In this document: piece after piece, positions 53,406 to 62,323 of the stretch
How the letters are laid out: every line of letters starts with the position of its first letter
Position numbering within the stretch: position 1 is the first letter of the stretch
Origin: Aquimarina sediminis
GTDB lineage: Bacteria; Bacteroidota; Bacteroidia; Flavobacteriales; Flavobacteriaceae
NCBI RefSeq assembly: GCF_002895435.1
Contig: NZ_POYJ01000002.1
Coordinates: 372,001-436,000 of the forward strand
DNA: 64,000 nucleotides
Direction: 5' to 3'
The notes under the pieces: model-generated
The model's input: only the letters and a program-made list of their open reading frames with translations
What the model was told of the DNA's origin: nothing
Database searches by the model: none
Program-made: the position numbers and the translations under genes

Positions 53406-54413
53406 ATGAGATATACAAGATTAGCAATTATAGTAACCTTTTTTCTAAGTATTTACAAACTGTCTTTTGCTCAGTGCGATAAGGATTTGAATATGTATCA
53501 ACATCATTCTATTGAATTGGAAAATGATACAATACGGTATCATACCTACTCTAAGCAAAGTTTTGATTCTCTAACGACTATACTGCTTTATATTCAAGGC
53601 TCTAAAGCATATTCTTTATATCAGGCAAAAAGAGAAAATGGAAAATTATGGATAGGAACCACAGTACCTATAAAGCTTAAAAGCATTCCAGAGAATTATC
53701 TTTTCGTGTTGATTTCAAAAAAAGACATACCTTTTTGTACCGTTTTGGATGAAGATATCCCTATTTCTGAGTTATATTATAAAAACCAAACGCTTGGGTA
53801 TAGAACATTTCAGGTAGATCAAGTAGTTAATGATTTAATGAGAAAACATAAAAATCACTTCAAAAAAATTATTGCTTTGGGGCATTCTGAAGGAAGTGAT
53901 GTCGTTGCTAAATTGGGGACAATAAATACAGATATAACTCATTTTGGCTATTGGTCTGGAGGAGGATATACTCAATTCCTTGATTTTGTAACTTTTATTA
54001 GAAAAAAAGTGGATACAAAACAGTTAAGCGAAGAGGAGGCACAGGCTAAAATAGACACTCTTTTCTATGATCTAAAGGATATAATGGCAAATCCTAATGC
54101 AATAGATAAATTTTGGAAAGGAAAAAACAATAGCTACAATAGATGGAGTCATTTTTGTGAACCTCCTATTGATAATTTATTAAAGATTAACAAACCAATA
54201 TTTGTAGCTATCGGAACAAAAGACCGATCGGTACCAATAGAGTCAGCCTATTTAATACCCATAGAATTTATTAGGCATAAAAAGGATAATTTGACATTTA
54301 AGGCTTACCCAAATCTTGATCATGGATTTGGAAAAGAAATTGTGAAGGGAAAGTTTGAAGAGCATTTTAATGATGTTTTTGATGACTTTTTAAAGTGGGT
54401 AAATAAAGAATAA
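53406..54413 (+). CDS. Exported alpha/beta hydrolase
   Basis: From ATG 53406 the protein is 335 residues with signal peptide YTRLAIIVTFFLSIYKLSFA. The alpha/beta-hydrolase core shows the nucleophile elbow LGHSEGSDVVAKL, a late Asp in AIGTKDRSVPIES and His in YPNLDHGFGKE, a full Ser-Asp-His triad. The central insert (KKVDTKQLSEEEAQAKIDTL) is helical and likely forms a lid. It resembles bacterial exported esterases or dienelactone-hydrolase-like proteins; substrate unknown. The next gene is 120 bases away on the same strand. Confidence 0.85.
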   Translation: MRYTRLAIIVTFFLSIYKLSFAQCDKDLNMYQHHSIELENDTIRYHTYSKQSFDSLTTILLYIQGSKAYSLYQAKRENGKLWIGTTVPIKLKSIPENYLFVLISKKDIPFCTVLDEDIPISELYYKNQTLGYRTFQVDQVVNDLMRKHKNHFKKIIALGHSEGSDVVAKLGTINTDITHFGYWSGGGYTQFLDFVTFIRKKVDTKQLSEEEAQAKIDTLFYDLKDIMANPNAIDKFWKGKNNSYNRWSHFCEPPIDNLLKINKPIFVAIGTKDRSVPIESAYLIPIEFIRHKKDNLTFKAYPNLDHGFGKEIVKGKFEEHFNDVFDDFLKWVNKE

Positions 54414-54532
54414 AATAGTTAGGCATTTAATCTTCAGTGAAAAAATTAATTATCAGATCATTGGATGTAACATTTTAAATAATTGTAGGTCATAATAAAA
54501 ACAACATACATCAATCAAAAAAAATCTTTTTT

Positions 54533-57500
54533 ATGAAAAATTTCGCAAAGAGTGTTTCATTATTTACTCTATTGTATTTGCTACCATACGTAAATTATGG
54601 TCAGTTACCAGCAAAAATGATACAATATCCGGATGTTTCTGCTACTCAGATTTGTTTTACTTATGCAGATGATTTGTGGATTGTTAATAAACAAGGAGGT
54701 AATGCACATCGATTAACGACCAAATATGGTCGAGAAGCCATGGGAAAATTTTCTCCAGATGGAAAAACAATCGCTTTTAATACCAACTATGATGGCAATG
54801 TAGACATTTATACAATTCCTGTAACCGGAGGTGTACCCAAACGTATCACTACGCATGGAATGTCTGATAATATTAAAGGCTGGACTCAAGACGGTAAATT
54901 TTTAATCTACACCTCTAGAATGGAAAGCGAAAAAGAGCGTTTTTCTAAAGCATTTAAAATATCTATTCAAGGAGGGTTACCAATAAGAATACCTATAAAT
55001 AAAGTTGAAGAATTAGACTTACATACTAATGGTAATCTTGTAGCCATGACAGACAAATCAAGGCTTAGCAGAAATTGGAAAAGATACAGAGGAGGAATGG
55101 CTTCTGATATTTATCTCTTTAATCTAAAAAATCTGACTTCAGAGAATATTACCCAAAATGACAGTAATGATGAATTACCAATGTGGGATAATGATGACCT
55201 CTATTACCTTTCGGATAGAGATTCTTCCAAAAAATTTAATATCTGGAAGTATAATCTGCAATCCAAGCAACATGAACAAATTACATTTTTTAATGAATTT
55301 GATATAGAACGCCCTTCTATAGGAGTGTCTGAGATGGTTTTTGAAGCAGGAGGAAAGCTTCATCTTTTAGATTTGAAAACCAAAACAACAAAAGAAATAG
55401 CAATAAATGCTACAGGAGACTTTATCGCATTAAAACCACAAGTTAAAAAAGCAGAAAAGTATATTCATAGTGTAGGGATTGCTCCCGATGGCAATAGAGT
55501 TATTGTTGGCGCACGAGGAGATATCTTTTCTGTTCCTAAAAAAGAGGGAATAACTATAAATCTAACACGTACAAGCGGTATCGCAGAGCGATACCCTAGT
55601 TGGTCACCTAATGGAAGGTATATCGCATATTGGAGTGATCAAACAGGGGAGTATGAGCTAATGGTTAGAGACCTGAAAACTAATACTGAAAAACAAATTG
55701 CATATCAGGGTCCAGGATTTAGGTATGAATTGTTTTGGTCTCCAGACAGTAAAAAACTAGTTTTTGTAGACCAGGAGATGCGTATAAAACTTGCAGACAT
55801 ATCCGAGAATACTATTAGTCAAATTGATCAGGAAATTCAATTGTTTGAAGGTAGTTTAAGAGGGTTTTCTGTAAGTTGGTCAAACGACAGTAAATATATA
55901 ACGTATGCAAATTCTCATGAAAACGGAAACCAACATATCATAATATATGATATAGAGAAAAAGAAGAAAAATACGATTACTTCTGCTTTTTATAATGATG
56001 CCAGCCCTGTGTTTTCTGCTGATAATGAATATATCTACTGTACAACCAACAGAACTTTCGACCCGGTTTATAGTGATTATGATAATAGTTGGACGTATCC
56101 AAATGCTACCAAAATAGGAATTATCCCACTGACAAAAGAGGCGGTACACCCCATTGAATTAAAAAATGATGAGGTTGCTATCAATGAAGATGATAAAAAG
56201 AAAAAAGAGCCAAAAGACAAAAAGAAAGACGAAGAAGAGAAAAATGAAGATATAAAACCAATCCGTATTGATTTTGACGGGATAGAAGCCAGAATGATTA
56301 TTTTACCAGTAGAGTTAGGTAATACAGGAGGAATACGTGCAGCCCAAAACAAAATCATTTTCTTAAAACGCCCTAGAACCGGTTCTAAAGGAGAAAAATC
56401 AGTTCTTAAATATTACGATTTTGAAGAAGACGAAGAAAAAACAATCTTAGAGGATGTAGATAACTATGAGCTTTCTTTTGATAAAAAGAACCTACTAGTG
56501 TTTAGTGGAGAAAAAATGGGCATCATCAAAGTCGATGCTGATCAATCTCTAAAAGATCATATAGACACCTCTAAAATGGAAATGACGGTCAACCCTAAAG
56601 AGGAGTGGAGGCAAATTTTTATGGATGTATGGCGATTAGAAAGAGACTTTTTCTATGATAAGAATCTACATGGGCTAGATTGGGAAGCTATGAAAAACAA
56701 ATATGAGCCGTTGATTGAATATGCAGCAAGTCGAAATGATCTGAACAAAATAACAGGAGCACTAATCGCAGAATTAAATGCATCACATACTTATAGAGGA
56801 GGTGGAGACGTAGTAAGAAGTACATATAAACCCTCTGGTTATTTAGGGATTGATTGGGAAATGAATCAAGGGAAGTATAGAATAAAAAGAATTATCGAAC
56901 CTGCACCATGGGATACTGAAGTGAAATCGCCCCTAAAAAAGCCAGGTGTATTGGTTGAAGAAGGTGATTATATATTACAGATTAATGGAATCGAATTAAC
57001 AGACTATGTAGATCCTTATGTGGCATTAGAAGGAAAAGCAGGTCAAACCATAGAAATCACGGTTAGCAAAACACCAGAGGGAAAGAATAGCAAGAAATAT
57101 CTTGTACAGCCTATAAGAAGTGAAAGGCGACTTAGAAATCTTGCATGGATTGAAAAAATGAGAAAATATGTAGATAAAAAGTCTGGTGGGAGAATAGGAT
57201 ACATTTATGTGCCAAGTACAGGAATAGATGGGCAAGAAGAGCTGGTTAGAATGTTCTATGCACAGCATCATAAAGACGGGTTAATTATTGATGAGCGTTT
57301 TAATAATGGAGGGCAAATTCCTGATAGATTTGTAGAATTGTTAAACAGACCATTATTAAGTTACTACAAAGTAAGAGACGGTAAGGATTGGGCATGGCCT
57401 CCGAGAGGGCATTATGGACCAAAGGTAATGCTTATCAATGGATGGAGTGGTAGTGGAGGAGATGCTTTTCCTGACTATTTTAAGAAAAGAAAAATAGGAC

Positions 57501-57796
57501 CACTAATTGGCACAAGAACCTGGGGAGGACTTATTGGTATTTCAGGATCTCCAGAATTGATCGATGGAGGGTATGTAACAGTACCTACTTTTAGAATGTA
57601 TAATCCAGACGGAACATGGTTTGCAGAAGGACACGGGGTAGAACCTGATGTATATATTCCTGAAAACCCAGGAAAAGATGCACAAGGAGTGGATATACAG
57701 CTGGATGGTGCAATAGATGAAATCATGAAAACCCTTAAGGCAAATGATAGCAAACCTAAAAACAAAGTACCTTTGGCAGAGGATCGATCTAAATAA
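54533..57796 (+). CDS. Tricorn-like S41 protease
   Basis: The 1,087-residue protein has a signal peptide (SVSLFTLLYLLPYVNYGQ). A long TolB/WD40-type propeller region (about 30-520) carries repeats such as GREAMGKFSPDGKTIAFNTN and ERYPSWSPNGRYIAYWSDQT. An acidic/basic low-complexity linker (DDKKKKEPKDKKKDEEEKNE) follows near 550. The C-terminal part has a tricorn C1-like helical domain, a PDZ domain (GVLVEEGDYILQINGIEL) and the S41 catalytic domain with GWSGSGGDAFPDYF and RTWGGLIGIS. It degrades peptides, probably in the periplasm. Domain order and length match the tricorn family. Confidence 0.92.
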   Translation: MKNFAKSVSLFTLLYLLPYVNYGQLPAKMIQYPDVSATQICFTYADDLWIVNKQGGNAHRLTTKYGREAMGKFSPDGKTIAFNTNYDGNVDIYTIPVTGGVPKRITTHGMSDNIKGWTQDGKFLIYTSRMESEKERFSKAFKISIQGGLPIRIPINKVEELDLHTNGNLVAMTDKSRLSRNWKRYRGGMASDIYLFNLKNLTSENITQNDSNDELPMWDNDDLYYLSDRDSSKKFNIWKYNLQSKQHEQITFFNEFDIERPSIGVSEMVFEAGGKLHLLDLKTKTTKEIAINATGDFIALKPQVKKAEKYIHSVGIAPDGNRVIVGARGDIFSVPKKEGITINLTRTSGIAERYPSWSPNGRYIAYWSDQTGEYELMVRDLKTNTEKQIAYQGPGFRYELFWSPDSKKLVFVDQEMRIKLADISENTISQIDQEIQLFEGSLRGFSVSWSNDSKYITYANSHENGNQHIIIYDIEKKKKNTITSAFYNDASPVFSADNEYIYCTTNRTFDPVYSDYDNSWTYPNATKIGIIPLTKEAVHPIELKNDEVAINEDDKKKKEPKDKKKDEEEKNEDIKPIRIDFDGIEARMIILPVELGNTGGIRAAQNKIIFLKRPRTGSKGEKSVLKYYDFEEDEEKTILEDVDNYELSFDKKNLLVFSGEKMGIIKVDADQSLKDHIDTSKMEMTVNPKEEWRQIFMDVWRLERDFFYDKNLHGLDWEAMKNKYEPLIEYAASRNDLNKITGALIAELNASHTYRGGGDVVRSTYKPSGYLGIDWEMNQGKYRIKRIIEPAPWDTEVKSPLKKPGVLVEEGDYILQINGIELTDYVDPYVALEGKAGQTIEITVSKTPEGKNSKKYLVQPIRSERRLRNLAWIEKMRKYVDKKSGGRIGYIYVPSTGIDGQEELVRMFYAQHHKDGLIIDERFNNGGQIPDRFVELLNRPLLSYYKVRDGKDWAWPPRGHYGPKVMLINGWSGSGGDAFPDYFKKRKIGPLIGTRTWGGLIGISGSPELIDGGYVTVPTFRMYNPDGTWFAEGHGVEPDVYIPENPGKDAQGVDIQLDGAIDEIMKTLKANDSKPKNKVPLAEDRSK

Positions 57797-57811
57797 TAGT
57801 GATTTTGTCTA

Positions 57812-57851
57812 AAAATAAAAGCGAGAGGACAATTCTTTTCGCTTTTATTGC
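57812..57851 (+). terminator. Terminator-like hairpin after the tricorn gene
   Basis: AATAAAAGCGA (57814-57824) pairs with TCGCTTTTATT (57839-57849), with extra G-T pairs inside. The T content sits in the stem itself rather than after it. Confidence 0.6.
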
Positions 57852-57915
57852 ATTGGTATTTTAGTCTATCAGGTTTTATAAATTGAGGTATATTCGTAAT
57901 TCTATGGTATCATTT

Positions 57916-58344
57916 ATGGAAAAATTAAAACTAATAAAAGCGCAGGCAACAGATAGAGATTTCTTATTTGGTTTAAGAAAGTTAACTATGGTCGAACACT
58001 TAGAAAAAGCAGGGATTAATTTATCAGATGCAGAGCATTTATCCAGAGTAAATTTTAATTATGAGTGTGCTTTTGTTGTATTCAAATCAAACAAAAAGGT
58101 AGGAGTACTGAAGTATGAAGAGAGAGAAGACACAATAGAAATATTACAAATACAAATATTACCCGATTATCAAGGTCAGGGGGTTGGGAAAAGCTTGATT
58201 GAAGATTTAGTTACAAAATCCAGAGATTTGAATAAGAGATTACAATTAAAAGTATTAAAAGAAAACCCCGCCAAGAAGCTATATGAGCGAATAGGTTTTG
58301 GTATAATCAGCCAAGATGATGATCAATTTCTTATGCAACTATAA
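57916..58344 (+). CDS. GNAT family N-acetyltransferase
   Basis: Small GNAT-fold enzyme of 142 residues from ATG 57916 (MEKLKLIKAQ); ATG 57904 is an alternative. The acetyl-CoA loop is LPDYQGQGVGKSLIEDL, and the C-terminal motif NPAKKLYERIGFGI is typical. A TATATTCG box at 57889-57896 fits a promoter with a short leader. The substrate is not known. The gene is closed by a very strong terminator. Confidence 0.85.
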   Translation: MEKLKLIKAQATDRDFLFGLRKLTMVEHLEKAGINLSDAEHLSRVNFNYECAFVVFKSNKKVGVLKYEEREDTIEILQIQILPDYQGQGVGKSLIEDLVTKSRDLNKRLQLKVLKENPAKKLYERIGFGIISQDDDQFLMQL

Positions 58345-58373
58345 GCTAATAAGGTAGAAAATCAACAAATAAG

Positions 58374-58412
58374 TAAAAAAGGGGGCTTTTAGAATAAAAG
58401 CCCCCTTTTTTA
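58374..58412. terminator. Strong bidirectional terminator
   Basis: A perfect stem with A6-GGGGGCTTTTA on the left and TAAAAGCCCCC-T6 on the right lies between converging genes (GNAT and DUF3078 paralogue 2). Confidence 0.93.
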
Positions 58413-58429
58413 TAGTAACTTTCTTGGTT

Positions 58430-59377
58430 TTAGAATCCGTAGTTAACTCCTAGTCCAAATACTTCTCTAATCTGAAATGCTCCAACAGCATTATCATCAT
58501 AGATTGCCTGAAAAGTAACGTTTGTAGACAAGTATTTATTTATTGTCATTACAATATTGGCAGTATAATCAATATCTACATTTTGAGGGTCTTCTAAGTA
58601 ATTAGAGTATAGATTCAGAATATTCTCCATAGATATATTTTTCATAATATCAAATTTGGCATATCCATTAAGAGCTGCACCAAACTCAAAACGCGAAGTC
58701 TCGTTTGCTTCTACCCCAAAATAACCGCCTGCTTCATTAAACAAATCTATTTCTGCCTGGCTCGCCTGTTCTGTAAAATCACCATCTACAAAGATAAACT
58801 TGGCAGTAGCAGGAGCAATATTCACTTTTAAATTGTCACTCTTTTTCCATAACATACCAGGACCAAATTGTAAAAATGCAGGAGAGAATATATGAGTAGT
58901 TTCTGTTCGGGTTTCTCTTGTTCCGATAACAGTACCAGTACCATCAAGTACAGTCTCTTCACCAAATTCATATCCTTTGTCAAACTGTGTTCTAAAGTTT
59001 AAGAAAAAAGAATAGTACCAATTAGATTCTTTGATCTGTTTACCTAATAAGGAGTTATATTCAAATCGATCATTTGTTTTACGAGTAAACTCTTGATCCT
59101 TAAGTTTTGTCAGACCATAATCTGCAATAATTTTATTATCCCAGGTGATATCACCTTTGCGATAATTAAAGTCGTAAGTTAGCGATAAATTACCTGCTAT
59201 ATTTGATGTACCTCCCCCTAACCAATCGGCATTAAAAGCGGATTGATTAAATAAGAAACTAATATTTCCTCCTCTGGTCCATCCCTCTTTTGGAGCTTCG
59301 TCTTTTTTTGTTTCTTCTTGAGCAAATAAAACCGTAGAACCAATTAATAGAACTACTGTTAACAATGTTTTTTTCAT
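58430..59377 (-). CDS. DUF3078 outer-membrane-type protein (paralogue 2)
   Basis: The 315-residue protein has a signal peptide (LLTVVLLIGSTVLFAQ), a short acidic spacer (EETKKDEAPKEG) and the same DUF3078 barrel-like domain as the 52028 gene: GNISFLFNQSAFNADWLGGG, GTSNIAGNLSLTYDFNYR, AFQIREVFGLGVNYGF. It sits downstream of the suf/DUF2480 genes on the same strand (176-base gap), a common neighbourhood for DUF3078 in flavobacteria as far as I recall. Function unknown. Confidence 0.88.
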   Translation of the reverse strand: MKKTLLTVVLLIGSTVLFAQEETKKDEAPKEGWTRGGNISFLFNQSAFNADWLGGGTSNIAGNLSLTYDFNYRKGDITWDNKIIADYGLTKLKDQEFTRKTNDRFEYNSLLGKQIKESNWYYSFFLNFRTQFDKGYEFGEETVLDGTGTVIGTRETRTETTHIFSPAFLQFGPGMLWKKSDNLKVNIAPATAKFIFVDGDFTEQASQAEIDLFNEAGGYFGVEANETSRFEFGAALNGYAKFDIMKNISMENILNLYSNYLEDPQNVDIDYTANIVMTINKYLSTNVTFQAIYDDNAVGAFQIREVFGLGVNYGF

Positions 59378-59553
59378 GTGATGATAGTTTTAAGGAATTT
59401 AATCAAGGTTATTCAGTACTAGTTGAATTTTGCTAAATAACCAGTGTAAATTTTTATGTTGGCAAATATATTTTAAGTAACGTTTTTCACTTTAAAAACA
59501 TACTATCAGACGAGTGTTTTTCGACAAAAGACAGTATTTGTAGACAAAAGGAT

Positions 59554-60063
59554 TTACTTCTTTTTATACAAAGGAACTGCAGAACATGCCTCTCCATACA
59601 TAATACTTTTGGCAACAGGTTGTAACTTTTGGATTAAATCAATATAGGCTCCCTCAGGTACCGGTTTATTAGTACACCCTTTTATAATAATAAGTTTGTT
59701 TTGATACTCTGAAACATCAAGGTTATTTAAGATTTCAACATAAAGGATAGTTTCTAAAGTCTCTAATGAACCTACCACCACTTTTTTTGCAAATGGGAAT
59801 AACGAGCTTGTTAGCAAAAGATAGGCCCACCCCGGAATAATGGCATCTGTAGAGCATGTTAATGCAACATAGGCGTCTTTATATTGGCTCCAATCATGTT
59901 CTGAAACTTGTTTCCTAAAATCTTTTTCACGTAGAAGTAACCCTTCAAAAAGCCAATCTTTAATGTCAAAAAGCACGCGGTTTCCATTAGGATAATAATC
60001 CTCTAAATCAAAAGTGATTAGGTTTTTGTTATTTGCGACTCTATTTACAATTTCTTCGGCCAT
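59554..60063 (-). CDS. DUF2480 family protein
   Basis: The 169-residue soluble protein matches DUF2480: EEIVNRVANNKNLITFDLED, LFEGLLLREKDFRKQVSEHD, YVALTCSTDAIIPGWAYLLL, and GEACSAVPLYKKK at the end. The two or three conserved cysteines (CSTDA, GCTNKPVPEGAY, GEACS) are compatible with metal or Fe-S binding. The family is found with SUF genes in Bacteroidota; a role in Fe-S cluster work is a contextual guess. It is 32 bases from the hotdog gene on the same strand. Confidence 0.88.
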   Translation of the reverse strand: MAEEIVNRVANNKNLITFDLEDYYPNGNRVLFDIKDWLFEGLLLREKDFRKQVSEHDWSQYKDAYVALTCSTDAIIPGWAYLLLTSSLFPFAKKVVVGSLETLETILYVEILNNLDVSEYQNKLIIIKGCTNKPVPEGAYIDLIQKLQPVAKSIMYGEACSAVPLYKKK

Positions 60064-60095
60064 TGTATGGTCATTTTTATTCTTTAAACAGATTT

Positions 60096-60533
60096 TTATT
60101 TGTATCCTATTTTCTCTGACAACTCTATTTTACTTTTTGCAAAGTTTCCTGTCCCAAAAGCAACTTCTTTACCTTCTTCATTGTATAGAGTAGATTCTGC
60201 TACAAAGAGAGTTCGGGATTTGGATTTTATCTTTCCAATCGCAGTAATAGCTCCTTTATGTACAGGGCGTATTAAATTAATATTAAATGAGGTAGTAAGT
60301 ACAAAAGCATCTTCTACAATAGAATTTACAGCAAAAAAGGCAGCATCATCTAATAGTTTAAAATATACAGAACCATGTATTGCTCCTAATGCATGGAAGT
60401 ATTTTTCAGAAATTTTAAGTTCTATTTGAGCTAAGCCTTCAGAAATTTTGACAGTAGTTGTATCGTACAATTGGGTATTAATATTCGCTTGTAGATACAT
60501 TCTCTCTAACTTACTATAGTGTTCAGAACTCAT
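60096..60533 (-). CDS. PaaI-like hotdog thioesterase
   Basis: The 145-residue protein has the hotdog-fold thioesterase pattern, with KYFHALGAIHGSVYFKLLDD (helix and catalytic region), FNINLIRPVHKGAITAIGKI and RTLFVAESTLYNEEGKEVAF. It most likely hydrolyses an acyl-CoA. It lies between the SufT-like gene (59 bases) and DUF2480 in the minus-strand suf run. Confidence 0.88.
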   Translation of the reverse strand: MSSEHYSKLERMYLQANINTQLYDTTTVKISEGLAQIELKISEKYFHALGAIHGSVYFKLLDDAAFFAVNSIVEDAFVLTTSFNINLIRPVHKGAITAIGKIKSKSRTLFVAESTLYNEEGKEVAFGTGNFAKSKIELSEKIGYK

Positions 60534-60592
60534 TTTCCTTGTTTAATAATTTAAGAAAATAACATTAAAAGCGTTTTCTAAAAAGGCGCGAA

Positions 60593-60919
60593 CTAAAGCA
60601 TTCCTAATTCTAATTTAGCTTCTTCACTCATTAAATCTTGTGACCATGGTGGATCAAAGGTAAGTTCCATTTCTACATCGTTTACTTCATCCAGAGATTT
60701 TACTTTTTCTCGTATTTCTTCGGGCAAAGATTCTGCAACCGGACAATTAGGAGAAGTTAGTGTCATTAGGATTTTTACATCATAATCTTCATTGACAAAT
60801 ACGTCATAAATTAACCCTAATTCATATATGTCAACAGGAATTTCTGGATCGTAAATTGTTTTTAAAACTCTAACGATTTTTTCTCCTAATTCGTTTGTAT
60901 CTATAGCGACTTCACTCAT
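60593..60919 (-). CDS. SufT-like DUF59 Fe-S assembly protein
   Basis: The 108-residue DUF59/MIP18 protein has YDPEIPVDIYELGLIYDV and the conserved Cys59 in LTSPNCPVAESLPEEIREKV, then FDPPWSQDLMSEEAKLELG. Family members help load or mature Fe-S clusters. It begins 12 bases after sufE and is certainly co-transcribed with it. Confidence 0.92.
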   Translation of the reverse strand: MSEVAIDTNELGEKIVRVLKTIYDPEIPVDIYELGLIYDVFVNEDYDVKILMTLTSPNCPVAESLPEEIREKVKSLDEVNDVEMELTFDPPWSQDLMSEEAKLELGML

Positions 60920-60931
60920 ATTCTATACTCT

Positions 60932-61354
60932 TTAATTCAATTGGGTTTGATAAGCAATTGCATATAATTTTAACTGCTTTACCATGCTTACTAATCCATT
61001 AGCACGTGTTGGAGACAAATGTTCTTTTAATCCAATTTCGTCAATAAAACCGGTATCTGCTTTAATAATCTCTGCAGGATGTTGACCAGAAAACACACGT
61101 ATTAATATCGCAATAATACCTTTGGTAATAATGGCATCACTATCTGCAGTAAATTCTACTTTGTCATCTTTCATATCCGCATGCACCCACACCTTACTTT
61201 GGCACCCTTTGATGATATTATCTTCTGTTTTATATTTCTCTTCAATAAGCGGAAGTGACTTTCCTAGTTCGATCATATATTCGTACCGTTGCATCCAATC
61301 GTCAAACATACCAAACTCATCAACGATCTCTTCCTGAATTTCTTGAATTGTCAT
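60932..61354 (-). CDS. sufE: Cysteine desulfuration protein SufE
   Basis: Accepts persulfide sulfur from SufS for Fe-S cluster building. From ATG 61354 (MTIQEIQEEI) the protein is 140 residues. The catalytic cysteine is Cys51 in IIKGCQSKVWV, the same position as in E. coli SufE, and the region GMFDDWMQRYEYMIELGKSL is family-typical. The longer frame to 61402 overlaps the upstream lipoprotein gene and is not used. Confidence 0.94.
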   Translation of the reverse strand: MTIQEIQEEIVDEFGMFDDWMQRYEYMIELGKSLPLIEEKYKTEDNIIKGCQSKVWVHADMKDDKVEFTADSDAIITKGIIAILIRVFSGQHPAEIIKADTGFIDEIGLKEHLSPTRANGLVSMVKQLKLYAIAYQTQLN

Positions 61355-61394
61355 TCCGTGTAAATTTTCAACAAAAATACAATAAGAATTAATG

Positions 61395-62105
61395 CTATTC
61401 AATACTTTCTGCCAATGATAGTATAGTATTAACTAATTGTTGTATTTCTTTTGGGGGGTAACCATGATCAAAACCAGCCGAAGTAAATGTATTGGTTTGA
61501 GAAATAATCTTTAATTGCGCATGAGGAGCACCATCAAAAAAACGTTTTTCTGTTGGAGATTTTAGCTCATGAATCTTTTGGAGGTTGATATTCTTTAGAA
61601 GAGAAAGAATAGAATTCCAATCCCTGTCTGAGCACTTTTTTGACTGAACATTTTTTAAATCTCTATCTATAGCTTTTTCGATAAGATTTTGGCTAAGATT
61701 AACTTGAAAAAAAGAAGCCATAGAGAGTGCCTCATATTCGATATTAATTATTTTGTGTTGTTTTTTAAGAGGTGTTATAGAAGTGTTCTGAGCTATAGCA
61801 TCATCTTTTTCTTTGGAGACAACCTTAATCAAGGTATATCGTAATGAAGAACTATCTGCAGGAGGGTTTTCGATTTTGGTTATCACAACCTCAATCTCAT
61901 AAGCATACCCTTCTTCATACTCAAAGCCTTCTATGGTATCATAGAAAAGAGACCACTTATCTGCACGATTTTCTTTATATAATAAACATTTTTGAGGAGC
62001 CACCCCAACACAATCTGATAGATGGCTACTTATAAAAATTCTTTTGGTTTCTTGGCAGGAAGAAAACAAAAGCATAAGACTTATTACGATAATAACCTTG
62101 TTCAT
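61395..62105 (-). CDS. DUF4377 lipoprotein within the suf run
   Basis: The 236-residue lipoprotein has a signal MNKVIIVISLMLLFSSC (Cys17) and an N-terminal DUF4377 domain (DCVGVAPQKCLLYKENRADK, FYDTIEGFEYEEGYAYEIEV, NPPADSSSLRYTLIKVVSK). A second part of about 120 residues follows, helical with FFQVNLSQNLIEKAIDRDL and a C-terminal SAGFDHGYPPKEIQQL. Function unknown. It lies between sufS and sufE on the same strand, an unusual place for an exported protein. Confidence 0.82.
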   Translation of the reverse strand: MNKVIIVISLMLLFSSCQETKRIFISSHLSDCVGVAPQKCLLYKENRADKWSLFYDTIEGFEYEEGYAYEIEVVITKIENPPADSSSLRYTLIKVVSKEKDDAIAQNTSITPLKKQHKIINIEYEALSMASFFQVNLSQNLIEKAIDRDLKNVQSKKCSDRDWNSILSLLKNINLQKIHELKSPTEKRFFDGAPHAQLKIISQTNTFTSAGFDHGYPPKEIQQLVNTILSLAESIE

Positions 62106-62323
62106 GTCTATACTGTATTTTGCAAAAAAGCATCAAAACGATATACGAGATTATTTTATCTCAGACGTAGCTCCTGTTTGCTTTTTTTATTACTGTGATA
62201 ATAGATTTACTATTATAGTATTGTAAAGAGTGTTGAACACTATAAACGATAAAAATTACATTTTTGTTTTATCTTTTAACAAAAAAAACAATAGTGAATA
62301 ACTTGGGTAGAATTTCAGTAGTT

